Below, in pieces: positions 9,254 through 20,275 of a DNA stretch of 64,000 nucleotides; position 1 is the stretch's first letter; the number at the start of each line of letters is the position of its first letter. A program made the translations under genes and the position numbers. The notes below the pieces were generated by a model. That model saw only the letters and a program-made list of their open reading frames with translations, did no database searches and was not told where the DNA came from. The stretch covers positions 124,001 through 188,000 of the forward strand of contig NZ_LLYA01000159.1 of NCBI RefSeq assembly GCF_001440415.1, written 5' to 3'. The DNA comes from Bradyrhizobium retamae (GTDB lineage: Bacteria > Pseudomonadota > Alphaproteobacteria > Rhizobiales > Xanthobacteraceae).

Positions 9254-9446
9254 CCTACCACCATTTTTCGCCGCAAAAGTGGGGGAACGGCGGTCTGCTC
9301 CCTTGCACCGGCGCCCCATCCGCGCCACCTTGCGGTCCCCCCGGGGGTTTGATCAAATCCGGTCGTGATCCGGCTTTTCGGGTTTCCAATGCCGCGGCGC
9401 TGCCTTGACGGGCCGCCCGGCTTTTCCATCTCTGGCGGATATTGCA

Positions 9447-10565
9447 ATGAAGGTCACCGTCGAACGCGCGCAACTGCTGAAATCGCTGGGTCACGTCCAT
9501 CGCGTGGTCGAGCGCCGCAACACCATCCCGATCCTCGGCAACGTGCTGGTCCGCGCCGAAAACGCCAGGCTGTCGCTGAAGGCGACGGACCTCGATCTCG
9601 AGGTGACCGAAACGCTGGCGGCGGAGACCGGAACCGCCGGCTCCACCACCGTGCCGGCACATATGTTCTATGACATCGTCCGCAAACTGCCCGACGGCGC
9701 GCAGATCGTGCTGGAGGCCGACGGCGACCGCTCGGTAATGGCCATCCGCGCCGGCCGCTCGCGCTTCACCCTGCAGACCCTGCCCGAAAGCGATTTCCCC
9801 GATCTCACCGCCGGCGACATGACGCATTCGTTCTCGCTCACGGCTGCCGACGTCAAGCGCCTGATCGACCGTACGCAGTTTGCGATCTCGACCGAAGAGA
9901 CCCGCTATTACCTCAACGGCATCTACCTGCACACGGCCGGCAGCGCCAAGGCCGCGACGCTGCGCGGGGTTGCGACCGACGGACATCGGCTGGCGCAGGT
10001 CGATCTGGCGCTGCCCTCCGGCGCCACCGGCATGCCCGGCGTGATCGTGCCGCGTAAGACGGTGGGCGAAGTGCTGCGGCTGATCGAGGACAGTGAAGCC
10101 GAAGTCAAAATCGAACTGTCGCAGGGCAAAATCCGCTTCACCCTCGGCAATGTCGTGCTGACCTCGAAGCTGATCGATGGAACCTTCCCGGATTATGGCC
10201 GCGTCATCCCGCAGAACAACGAAAAGGAACTTATCGTCGACAAGAAGGATTTCGAGGCGGCGGTAGATCGCGTGTCGACCATTTCGAGCGAGCGCGGCCG
10301 CGCCGTAAAGCTGGCGCTGTCCGCCGGCAAACTCGTGCTGTCGGTGACCAATCCGGATTCCGGCAGCGCCACCGAAGAGCTCGAAGTCGAATACGCCTCC
10401 GATGCGCTCGATATTGGCTTCAACTCGCGCTACCTGCTCGACATCGCCGCCCAGATCGAAGGCGAAGTCGCCGTGCTCCGCCTCGCCGACCCCGGCTCGC
10501 CGACCCTGGTGCAGGACAAGGACAATAAGGGCGCACTTTACGTGCTGATGCCGATGCGGGTTTAA
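9447..10565 (+). CDS. dnaN: DNA polymerase III beta sliding clamp
   Basis: A 372-residue beta clamp, a dimeric ring that tethers DNA polymerase III to DNA. The three repeated clamp folds cover about residues 1-120, 130-250 and 252-372. The N-terminal MKVTVERAQLLKSL, the central FAISTEETRYYLNGIY and the C-terminal end LYVLMPMRV, whose MPMR tail contributes to the partner-binding pocket, are all typical. Length is normal for the family. I chose the ATG at 9447 by homology; the preceding sequence lacks similarity. Confidence 0.97.
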   Translation: MKVTVERAQLLKSLGHVHRVVERRNTIPILGNVLVRAENARLSLKATDLDLEVTETLAAETGTAGSTTVPAHMFYDIVRKLPDGAQIVLEADGDRSVMAIRAGRSRFTLQTLPESDFPDLTAGDMTHSFSLTAADVKRLIDRTQFAISTEETRYYLNGIYLHTAGSAKAATLRGVATDGHRLAQVDLALPSGATGMPGVIVPRKTVGEVLRLIEDSEAEVKIELSQGKIRFTLGNVVLTSKLIDGTFPDYGRVIPQNNEKELIVDKKDFEAAVDRVSTISSERGRAVKLALSAGKLVLSVTNPDSGSATEELEVEYASDALDIGFNSRYLLDIAAQIEGEVAVLRLADPGSPTLVQDKDNKGALYVLMPMRV

Positions 10566-10601
10566 GGCGCTTTCTGTTCGCTCGCACAGTCACTAGATTG
10601 C

Positions 10602-10683
10602 GTCATGGCCGGGCTTGTCCCGGCCATCCACGTCTTGCGACCAGCAAGGACGTGGATGCCCGGGACAAGCCCGGGCATGACGA
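10602..10683. repeat. Large palindromic intergenic repeat between dnaN and recF
   Basis: Two arms of about 35 bases, one starting TCATGGCCGGGCTTGTCCC and the other ending GGGACAAGCCCGGGCATGA, are near-perfect inverted copies around a short centre. A related half-arm (TCAAGCCCGGCCATGAC) occurs at 31719-31735. The element ends only nine bases before the recF start. Confidence 0.75.
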
Positions 10684-10692
10684 AGGATAATG

Positions 10693-11829
10693 ATGACCCC
10701 CTCCCGCATCCATCGCCTGTCGCTCACACACTTCCGCAATTATCGCGCGGCGAGCGTGCAGGTGCGCGGCGATATGGTGGTGCTGGTGGGGCCGAATGGC
10801 GCTGGCAAGACCAATTGCCTGGAGGCGATCTCGTTTCTGTCGCCGGGACGCGGCCTGCGGCGCGCGACGCTGGAGGATGTCGCCGACAATCAGGGCGACG
10901 GCTCCTGGGCGGTGTCGGCCGAGGTCGAGGGCGCGCTTGGCCTGGCTACGCTCGGCACCGGCATCGATGCGCCGGCCGCGGACGCCGCCTCCAGCCGGCG
11001 CTGCCGGATCGACCGCGAGCCGGTGGGTTCGGCGGCCGCGTTTGGCGATCATTTGCGCATGGTGTGGCTGACGCCGGCGATGGACGGCCTGTTCCTTGGC
11101 GCTGCCTCGGAGCGCCGGCGCTTCTTCGACCGCCTGGTGCTGGCGATCGACAGCGAGCATTCCAGCCGCGTTTCCGCGCTGGAGCGCTCGCTGCGTTCGC
11201 GCAACCGTCTGCTCGAAGTGCGCAATTATGATGACCATTGGTGTGACGCGATCGAGCGCGAAACTGCCGAACTGGCGGTTGCGGTTGCCGCCACGCGCGG
11301 CCAGACGGTGACGAGACTGGCGGCGATGCTGCGTGAACGCGGCGCGGCTTCGGCCTTTCCGTCGGCGCAGATCATGCTCGACGGCTGGATGGAGAATGCG
11401 CTGGTCAATGAATCCGCAACCGCCGTGGAAGATCGCTACCGCGAGATGCTGCGCGCCGGCCGCGCCCGCGACGCCGCCGCCGGCCGCACGCTGGACGGCC
11501 CCCATCTCACGGACTTGCAGGTGATCTACGCGCCAAAAAACATACCGGCGCGCGACGCCTCCACCGGCGAGCAGAAGGCGCTGCTGATCGGACTGGTGCT
11601 GGCCCATGCCACGCTGGTCGCCGAGATGACCGGGATCGTGCCGCTGCTGCTGCTCGACGAAGTCGTCGCGCATCTTGATCCCGTCAGACGCAAGGCGCTG
11701 TTCGATGAACTCGCAAAGCTCGGCGCGCAGGTCTGGATGACCGGCGCAGATCCGGCGGCTTTCGTCGATATCGGCGCGGCCGGCGAGATTTTTGATGTCG
11801 AGTCTGGCCAGGTGAGCCGCCGCGCCTGA
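10693..11829 (+). CDS. recF: DNA replication and repair protein RecF
   Basis: A 378-residue RecF, an SMC-like ATPase that with RecO and RecR loads RecA at gaps. Walker A is GPNGAGKTN near residue 36, the ABC-type signature is STGEQKALL near 295, and Walker B is PLLLLDEVVAHLD near 322. Two ATGs are in tandem at 10690 and 10693; I prefer the second, five bases after AGGA. It follows dnaN after a palindromic repeat, in the classical dnaA-dnaN-recF order. Confidence 0.95.
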   Translation: MTPSRIHRLSLTHFRNYRAASVQVRGDMVVLVGPNGAGKTNCLEAISFLSPGRGLRRATLEDVADNQGDGSWAVSAEVEGALGLATLGTGIDAPAADAASSRRCRIDREPVGSAAAFGDHLRMVWLTPAMDGLFLGAASERRRFFDRLVLAIDSEHSSRVSALERSLRSRNRLLEVRNYDDHWCDAIERETAELAVAVAATRGQTVTRLAAMLRERGAASAFPSAQIMLDGWMENALVNESATAVEDRYREMLRAGRARDAAAGRTLDGPHLTDLQVIYAPKNIPARDASTGEQKALLIGLVLAHATLVAEMTGIVPLLLLDEVVAHLDPVRRKALFDELAKLGAQVWMTGADPAAFVDIGAAGEIFDVESGQVSRRA

Positions 11830-11957
11830 GGCCTGCGAACCGGCCTTGCTTGAACCAAATCCTGCATCGCAACGACTAGCGTTCGGAAGCGGCGTGACCA
11901 CGGCGCAGCCCTCGTGGCCGCGCGGCCGAAAATGGCCAATCAGTACCGGAGATGAAA

Positions 11958-14117
11958 ATGCCCAACACCAAGCGCCGGATCATCCCGGCCCGAAGACACC
12001 TGTTGCCGCTGATCTTCGCGATCGCCGCCGCGGCGCCGCTTACAGCCAGAGCCGACAGCGGCATCGTCGACGTCCGCACGCTGCCGCGCCTGGAAGGCGC
12101 CGTCGAAGATACATCTCGTATCCAGTCCTATGGCCTCAGCTACAGCGTTGGCACCGCCGTCGCGATCACGACCGAAGCCACCAAAAAACTGCTCGCTGAC
12201 GACGACTGGTTGCAGTTTTTGCGGCCGCTGGACGAGAAGAGCACCATCCTCACTTTCAAGAAAGCCCGGCAAGGGCTGAGCGTACGTTTCACCCAGGGCC
12301 TCGGCCATCCCGATCAATCCGTCGTGCACTACAACTCTGACCGGATCACCTCGAACGTACCATTCCCGCCCGAGGCCACCGGCATCGTGTTTGACCAGCA
12401 CCGGCCCTATCTCGGCTGCATCGCGCCTGCCGCCGTCGACGCGACGCTCGATTTCTTCCGCAAGGAGATGGCTGCGATCGGCTGGAAACAGCTGACCGCC
12501 GCCGATGCCGCGGCGCGATGGCCAAACGCGGAGTTCAGCGAGACCATCGAGAACGGCATCCGCGCCTACTACACCCATGATGATGCCGACGGTTTCTATC
12601 GGCAACGTCCGATCATGCTGACGCTGCAGCGGCGGAGCGACGGCCGGACCGGGGTTGAGATCCGGGTTGCGCCGTTCGCACTACCCCAGACACTGGAAGC
12701 CGATTCCGAAATGGCGGGCCTGCCCAAGCCGAAGCCGACCAAAACCGCGAAGAGCTTAGGCGGTCCCGATTCCGTCCGCCGCCAGCTTGAGGTCGCGGTC
12801 ATCGCCGAGCTTCCCGCAACGCTTGCCTTCTATCGCCGCGAACTCGCAAACCGTAACTGGAGCGAAGAGGCGAAGGGCGCGGTCGTTACGCCTGACAACG
12901 TCACGCTGAATTTCTCCTCCGCCGAGCAGACTGCAACGCTGACGCTCGGGCGCAAGTACGACCTGACCGTCGTCAGTTTCGTCACGCAGATGACGGAAGC
13001 GGCGATAGCCGCACGTGCGAGGGCGAAGAAGGAAGCCGACGAGAAGTTCATGAAGGACGCCGCTGCTATGGCGAAGCAGGTGATCGCCGCCGACGAGGCG
13101 CGGCGGGTTGCGCAAGCCGCCAATCTGTCGGATGCGCCGCTGCGTGCGCTTGCCGACAGTTCGACACCGGTGCCCTTGCCGGAGAATGCGGTGAACGTGA
13201 AATTCGACGGCGCCGACGGCAGGCTCGAGTTCAATTCCGCTTCCAGCGTGAAGGCGGTCGCAGCCTTTTATCGCAGCTCCCTGCAGCCGCAGGGCTGGAA
13301 GGAGAAGCCCTCTGTCATCAACCAACCCAATATGGCGCTGATGGAATTTTCCAAAGGCCGCAAGGCGCTGTCGCTGACCGTCATACAGATGGGCCCCAAG
13401 GTCCGCGTCAGCGCCAACGGATCGGCGCTCGTGATGGCAAACGTCGCATCGGAAGGCGCGAAGACGCCGGGCGGCTCGTCCGGCAAGGCCGTGGCAGAAG
13501 CGCTCGATCCCGATCCTAATTCCGCCTTGCCGGTGCCGAAGCAGCGCACCATGACTTCGATGGGTACCGGCAAAATGCCCGGCAGCGATGTCCCGTTCCG
13601 CAGGGAGCTGGAGGCCAGTATCCCAGCCGAACTCAACACGGTGCTCGCCTTCTATCGTAGCGAACTCGGCAAGCGCGGCTGGCAAGAGACCGAAGGTGCC
13701 ATTGTGAAGCCGGACCAGGCGCAACTGGCGTTCACCTCTCCCGATGGTCCGGCCACCCTGAAGCTCGGCCGCAGGAACGGCGAGATTACGGTCAATCTCG
13801 CACAAAAATATCCGGCGGCTGCCGCCAAGGCCGACGTCGTGCCGAAGCCGGGCCAATCAAAGCTGATATTCGGCAATATCGGCAAGCACGACGCCACAGT
13901 TTCGATCAACAAGCAGACGATCAAGATCGCCGCCGGCGCCGGCGGACCGCAATCGGCAAGGCCGCCAATGATCGATCTGCTGCCGGGCAAATACCAGTAT
14001 GCGCTGAAAATCGCGGGCGGGCCGGCGCGCAATAACCAGATCAAGATCGGGGCCGGCGACACCTGGGGCGTGATGATCGGGCTCGGCGGCGACGTGCTGC
14101 CGCTGCAGATGTACTGA
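11958..14117 (+). CDS. Secreted protein with repeated FYR..GW modules and a C-terminal beta domain; function unknown
   Basis: A 719-residue exported protein. A signal peptide (about residues 1-33, ending TARADS) is followed by at least four modules with the pattern of an acidic strand, a helix with FYR or FFR, then GW about nine residues later, then a strand ending in a basic TLGR-like turn. Clear copies sit at about residues 150-235 (DFFRKEMAAIGW), 275-345 (AFYRRELANRNW), 400-490 (AFYRSSLQPQGW) and 550-622 (AFYRSELGKRGW); a more divergent one may cover 48-130. A Lys/Ala/Glu helix lies near 350-385. The last 90 residues look like a small beta-sandwich (LLPGKYQYALKIAGG), similar in style to PEGA-type domains. 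I chose the ATG at 11958, six bases after GGAG. I know no function. Confidence 0.85.
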   Translation: MPNTKRRIIPARRHLLPLIFAIAAAAPLTARADSGIVDVRTLPRLEGAVEDTSRIQSYGLSYSVGTAVAITTEATKKLLADDDWLQFLRPLDEKSTILTFKKARQGLSVRFTQGLGHPDQSVVHYNSDRITSNVPFPPEATGIVFDQHRPYLGCIAPAAVDATLDFFRKEMAAIGWKQLTAADAAARWPNAEFSETIENGIRAYYTHDDADGFYRQRPIMLTLQRRSDGRTGVEIRVAPFALPQTLEADSEMAGLPKPKPTKTAKSLGGPDSVRRQLEVAVIAELPATLAFYRRELANRNWSEEAKGAVVTPDNVTLNFSSAEQTATLTLGRKYDLTVVSFVTQMTEAAIAARARAKKEADEKFMKDAAAMAKQVIAADEARRVAQAANLSDAPLRALADSSTPVPLPENAVNVKFDGADGRLEFNSASSVKAVAAFYRSSLQPQGWKEKPSVINQPNMALMEFSKGRKALSLTVIQMGPKVRVSANGSALVMANVASEGAKTPGGSSGKAVAEALDPDPNSALPVPKQRTMTSMGTGKMPGSDVPFRRELEASIPAELNTVLAFYRSELGKRGWQETEGAIVKPDQAQLAFTSPDGPATLKLGRRNGEITVNLAQKYPAAAAKADVVPKPGQSKLIFGNIGKHDATVSINKQTIKIAAGAGGPQSARPPMIDLLPGKYQYALKIAGGPARNNQIKIGAGDTWGVMIGLGGDVLPLQMY

Positions 14118-14122
14118 GCGCG

Positions 14123-16048
14123 CTATCGCGGCTTGCTCGCAGACGCCTCGCTGCCGAGCAAGCGGTCGATGATCGCCTCGATCAGGAATATCGATCCCCT
14201 CTCGGTCAGGTGTACCTGATCGCTCGCGGTGAGGTCGCCTGCTGCATCGCCAATGCGCGTCAGGCAACCCTGCGCGTTGCAAAGGACGTCCGACGCCGAG
14301 ATGAATTCCGCTCCGAGCGGCTCGAGCCTGCCGCGCATGATGGCATCGTAGGCGGTGGGCGGGATGCCGTTGGGCGAACGCTGCGGGATCAGCGTGCGAT
14401 GGAGCATGAAATATCGGAGCACTTCGGACGGAAGCCCGCGCCGCCACATCGGCACCCCACCCAGAACAACGACGCGGGCATTTGTCTCCCTCTTCAGCGC
14501 GGCCACCGTCTCGGCCACATTGTCGAGATGCTTTTCCCAGGTTCCGTGCAGCAATACGACGTCGGGCTTGATCTGCCGAACCAGCGACAAGACCTTGTCA
14601 TTCATCGCCCGGCAATTGGGCATCCTCGCAATATCTGCGTTCAGCGCCGGAATGCAGGAACTGGAGGTGAGCTGCGCAATGCCGAAGCCTCGCTCCTCCT
14701 GCGCTTTGCGCAGGCCCGGTAGCAGCGCGCCGGCGGTCGAATCGCCCCATATCAGAACCAGCGGACGCCGATCGCGCTCGACGCAGGTGTCGGCAAACGT
14801 CATTTCGCGGCTGAGATCGAGCAGGCATTCGCGAAACCGCCACTTGAAGCTCTCGGTCGTCACATTGGCCATCGCGCGGATTTCCGGCGGCAGCCGGAAG
14901 TCGAAGCCGCGCCCCCAGACGACCGCGCCACCTGCGACCGCGATCATCGCCATGGCTGCCCCAAGCCCGAGCATCTTGCGCCGGCTTGGGACGCCGAACC
15001 GGATCGGCATCTCGACAAACCGGTGAGTCGCCCAGGCCAGCAGCGCGCTCGCAAGCAATATCAATTCGCGTTCCGGCAAGGTCAGCGGACCGAATTTGAT
15101 CATCCCGCCGAACACCAATAGCGGCCAGTGCCAGAGATAGAGCGGGTAGCTGATCAGCCCGATCCACACCATTGGCGGGCTTGCAAGTAAGGCGCGGTTC
15201 ACCCAGGCCGCAGGCGATGACAGCAGAAGTGCGGTGCCTGCGACCGGCAACACCGCCCACCAGCCCGGAAAGGCGCGATGGCTGTCGAGGATCACGGCCG
15301 CCGCCGCGATCAGCGCCACGCCGATCCAGGCGCGCCTATCACTCGCTTTGACGCTGTGGCCGACCCTGTTCCAGCCGTACGCCAACGCCGCCCCGGTGAG
15401 CAATTCGAAGGCGCGCGTAAACGGCAGATAGAAGGTCGCAACGGGATTCGAGCCGATCAGCGCGACGTTGAGCAGGAAAGACCCGATGCCGAGCACCACG
15501 GCCATCGCCATGATGCTCATCCGCAGCCGGGCTGCGAGCATCAGCAGCAGCGGCCAGAACAGATAAAACTGCTCCTCGATGCCGAGCGACCACAGGTGCA
15601 GCAGCGGCTTCTTGGCGGATTCGACGTCGAAATACCCGGACTGCAGCAACAGCGCGATATTGGCCAAAAACGCTGCGCTGGCGAAACTGTCGCCGCCAAG
15701 CTGCGCGAAGGCTGACGGCAGCATCCAGAACCAGCCCATCACCAATGTCGCAGAGAGCACCACGATCAGTGCCGGGAAGATGCGCCGGATCCGCCGGTTG
15801 TAGAATTCGATCAGACTGAAGCGACCGAGTTCCAGTTCGCGCGCGACGATTCCCGTGATCAGGAAGCCCGAGATCACGAAGAACACGTCGACGCCGATGA
15901 AGCCGCCCGGCATGGCGTCCGGGAACGCATGGAAATTCAGGACCAGCATCACGGCGATGGCCCGGAGGCCGTCGACATCCGGCCGATATTTTGGGGAAGG
16001 CGAGGTCAATTGGAGGGCTAGCCCGGGATCGCTGTGGACGGCGGACAA
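14123..16048 (-). CDS. Membrane acyltransferase (OafA/YrhL type) with C-terminal SGNH domain
   Basis: A 641-residue two-domain O-acyltransferase. Residues about 20-365 form the multi-span acyltransferase-3 domain; YRPDVDGLRAIAV and the LLHLWSLGIEEQFYLFWP block with the family His/Glu motifs are present. Residues about 400-640 form a periplasmic SGNH domain with the Ser block WGDSTAGALLP and the DQVHLTERG block giving the Asp-His pair. Such proteins move acetyl groups across the membrane to O-acetylate polysaccharide, LPS or peptidoglycan; the acceptor is unknown. It converges on the repeat-module secreted protein with only five bases between stops. Confidence 0.93.
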   Translation of the reverse strand: MSAVHSDPGLALQLTSPSPKYRPDVDGLRAIAVMLVLNFHAFPDAMPGGFIGVDVFFVISGFLITGIVARELELGRFSLIEFYNRRIRRIFPALIVVLSATLVMGWFWMLPSAFAQLGGDSFASAAFLANIALLLQSGYFDVESAKKPLLHLWSLGIEEQFYLFWPLLLMLAARLRMSIMAMAVVLGIGSFLLNVALIGSNPVATFYLPFTRAFELLTGAALAYGWNRVGHSVKASDRRAWIGVALIAAAAVILDSHRAFPGWWAVLPVAGTALLLSSPAAWVNRALLASPPMVWIGLISYPLYLWHWPLLVFGGMIKFGPLTLPERELILLASALLAWATHRFVEMPIRFGVPSRRKMLGLGAAMAMIAVAGGAVVWGRGFDFRLPPEIRAMANVTTESFKWRFRECLLDLSREMTFADTCVERDRRPLVLIWGDSTAGALLPGLRKAQEERGFGIAQLTSSSCIPALNADIARMPNCRAMNDKVLSLVRQIKPDVVLLHGTWEKHLDNVAETVAALKRETNARVVVLGGVPMWRRGLPSEVLRYFMLHRTLIPQRSPNGIPPTAYDAIMRGRLEPLGAEFISASDVLCNAQGCLTRIGDAAGDLTASDQVHLTERGSIFLIEAIIDRLLGSEASASKPR

Positions 16049-18780
<2,732 letters not shown>

Positions 18781-18798
18781 GGCAGGACGCGCCCGCCC

Positions 18799-20097
18799 AT
18801 GCCGCCCATTCAGTACATCGTTGAAGGCGGCCACCGGCTGGCGGGAACAATCGAGCCATCCGGCAACAAGAATTCTGCGCTGCCGGTTATCGCGGCCGCC
18901 CTGCTCACCGAGCATCCGGTCACGCTGGAAAACGTGCCGCGGATCCGCGACACCGAAACGCTGGTCGAATTGATCCGCTCGGTCGGCGCTTCCGCCGAGT
19001 GGCAGGCGCGCAATACGCTTGCGATCCACGCCAAGGAGGTCCGCGCCGCCGATCTCGATCCTGAACTCTGCGCGCGGATCCGCGCCTCGATCCTGCTGGC
19101 CGGGCCGCTATTGGCCCGCTGCGGCGAGGTGGCGCTGCCGCCGCCCGGCGGCGACGTCATCGGACGCCGTCGTCTCGATACGCATTTTCTCGCCTTCGAG
19201 CAGTTAGGTGCCACCGTCACCGCCACCCACCGGCTGGAATTCCGCGCCTCCCGCCTCGTGGGTGCCGACGTCTTTCTCGACGAGCCGAGCGTTACGGCCA
19301 CCGAGAACGCGCTGGTCGCAGCGGTCGCCGCTCACGGCACCACATTCTTGCGCAACGCGGCCTCCGAGCCGCATGTGCAGGACCTCGCGCACTTCCTGGT
19401 CGCGCTCGGCGCCAAGATCGAGGGCATCGGCACCAACACCATCATCGTGCACGGCCCGGCGACGCTTGGCGGCGCAAGCTATTCGATCCAGCCCGACCAT
19501 ATCGAAGTCGGCTCGCTGATCGGACTTGCCGCGGTGACGCGCTCGCCGCTGCGCATCGCCAAGGCCGGCGTCGAGCATCTGCGCTCCATCCGGATGGGAT
19601 TTGAACGGCTCGGCATCGTCTGCGGCGTCGAGGGTGACGATCTCGTGGTGCCCTCGGGGCAAACCATGAAGATCCATGACGATTTCGGCGGCCATGTGCC
19701 GAAACTCGAGGACCAGCCGTGGCCGGCCTTCCCGGCCGACCTGATGTCGATTGCGATCGTGACCGCGACGCAATGCGACGGCGTCATCCTGATGTTCGAA
19801 AAGATGTTCGAGTCGCGGATGTTCTTCGTCGACAAGCTGATCTCGATGGGCGCCCGCATCGTGCTGTGCGACCCGCATCGCGCGATCGTGGCCGGCCCGA
19901 GCCGGCTGCGCGGCGCGCCGATGACTTCGCCCGACATCCGCGCCGGCATGGCGATGCTGCTGGCAGCGGTCGCGGCCGAAGGCACATCAACGATCAACAA
20001 CGCCGACCAGATCGAGCGCGGCTACGAGCGCATCGAGCAACGGCTCAACGCGCTGGGCGCGCGGATTACCCGAGTTCCGGCACGCGACGGCCATTAG
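18799..20097 (+). CDS. murA: UDP-N-acetylglucosamine 1-carboxyvinyltransferase, Asp-type
   Basis: A 432-residue EPSP-synthase-fold enzyme of the MurA family, which transfers enolpyruvate from PEP to UDP-GlcNAc in the first committed step of peptidoglycan synthesis. The substrate-site block PSGNKNSALPV (Lys-Asn pair) and the FPADLMS block with the catalytic Asp are present. At the loop where most MurA have GGCxIG with the PEP-binding Cys, this protein has GGDVIG with Asp119 (codon 19153-19155). Asp at this position is known from naturally fosfomycin-insensitive MurA of Mycobacterium and Chlamydia. A second, Cys-type murA may exist elsewhere in the genome; that is not visible here. No strong SD was found. 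Confidence 0.9.
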   Translation: MPPIQYIVEGGHRLAGTIEPSGNKNSALPVIAAALLTEHPVTLENVPRIRDTETLVELIRSVGASAEWQARNTLAIHAKEVRAADLDPELCARIRASILLAGPLLARCGEVALPPPGGDVIGRRRLDTHFLAFEQLGATVTATHRLEFRASRLVGADVFLDEPSVTATENALVAAVAAHGTTFLRNAASEPHVQDLAHFLVALGAKIEGIGTNTIIVHGPATLGGASYSIQPDHIEVGSLIGLAAVTRSPLRIAKAGVEHLRSIRMGFERLGIVCGVEGDDLVVPSGQTMKIHDDFGGHVPKLEDQPWPAFPADLMSIAIVTATQCDGVILMFEKMFESRMFFVDKLISMGARIVLCDPHRAIVAGPSRLRGAPMTSPDIRAGMAMLLAAVAAEGTSTINNADQIERGYERIEQRLNALGARITRVPARDGH

Positions 20098-20104
20098 AGC
20101 CTTT

Positions 20105-20127
20105 CGGTTCTGATTGAATCAGAACCG
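20105..20127. repeat. Perfect inverted repeat after murA
   Basis: CGGTTCTGATT and AATCAGAACCG are exact 11-bp inverted copies around one G, eight bases after the murA stop. It could end murA transcription, though no T-run follows directly. Confidence 0.65.
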
Positions 20128-20132
20128 AGCTC

Positions 20133-20222
20133 TAGATTCTTGTTTTGACGCGTTTTCTTGACGCGAACCGGTGTCCACCCCGGATCAAGTCCGGGGCAAG
20201 CTTTCGCTGGAAAACACTCTGG
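20133..20222. repeat. Dispersed repeat, copy 1 (TTTTGACGCGTTTTCTT type)
   Basis: Contains TGTTTTGACGCGTTTTCTTG, then ACGCGAACCGGT and CGCTGGAAAAC. The same order of blocks, slightly diverged, appears at 35720-35787. This copy carries an extra CCCCGGATC/GATCCGGGG-like hairpin insert. Confidence 0.7.
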
Positions 20223-20275
20223 GCTGCGGACGCCGGCGTCACTTTTTCGACCTTCGCCGGTGTTAGTCTGTTGCA

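Noticed and set aside
10603-11901. 432-codon minus-strand frame over recF
   Set aside because: Antisense shadow that also runs through a palindromic repeat.
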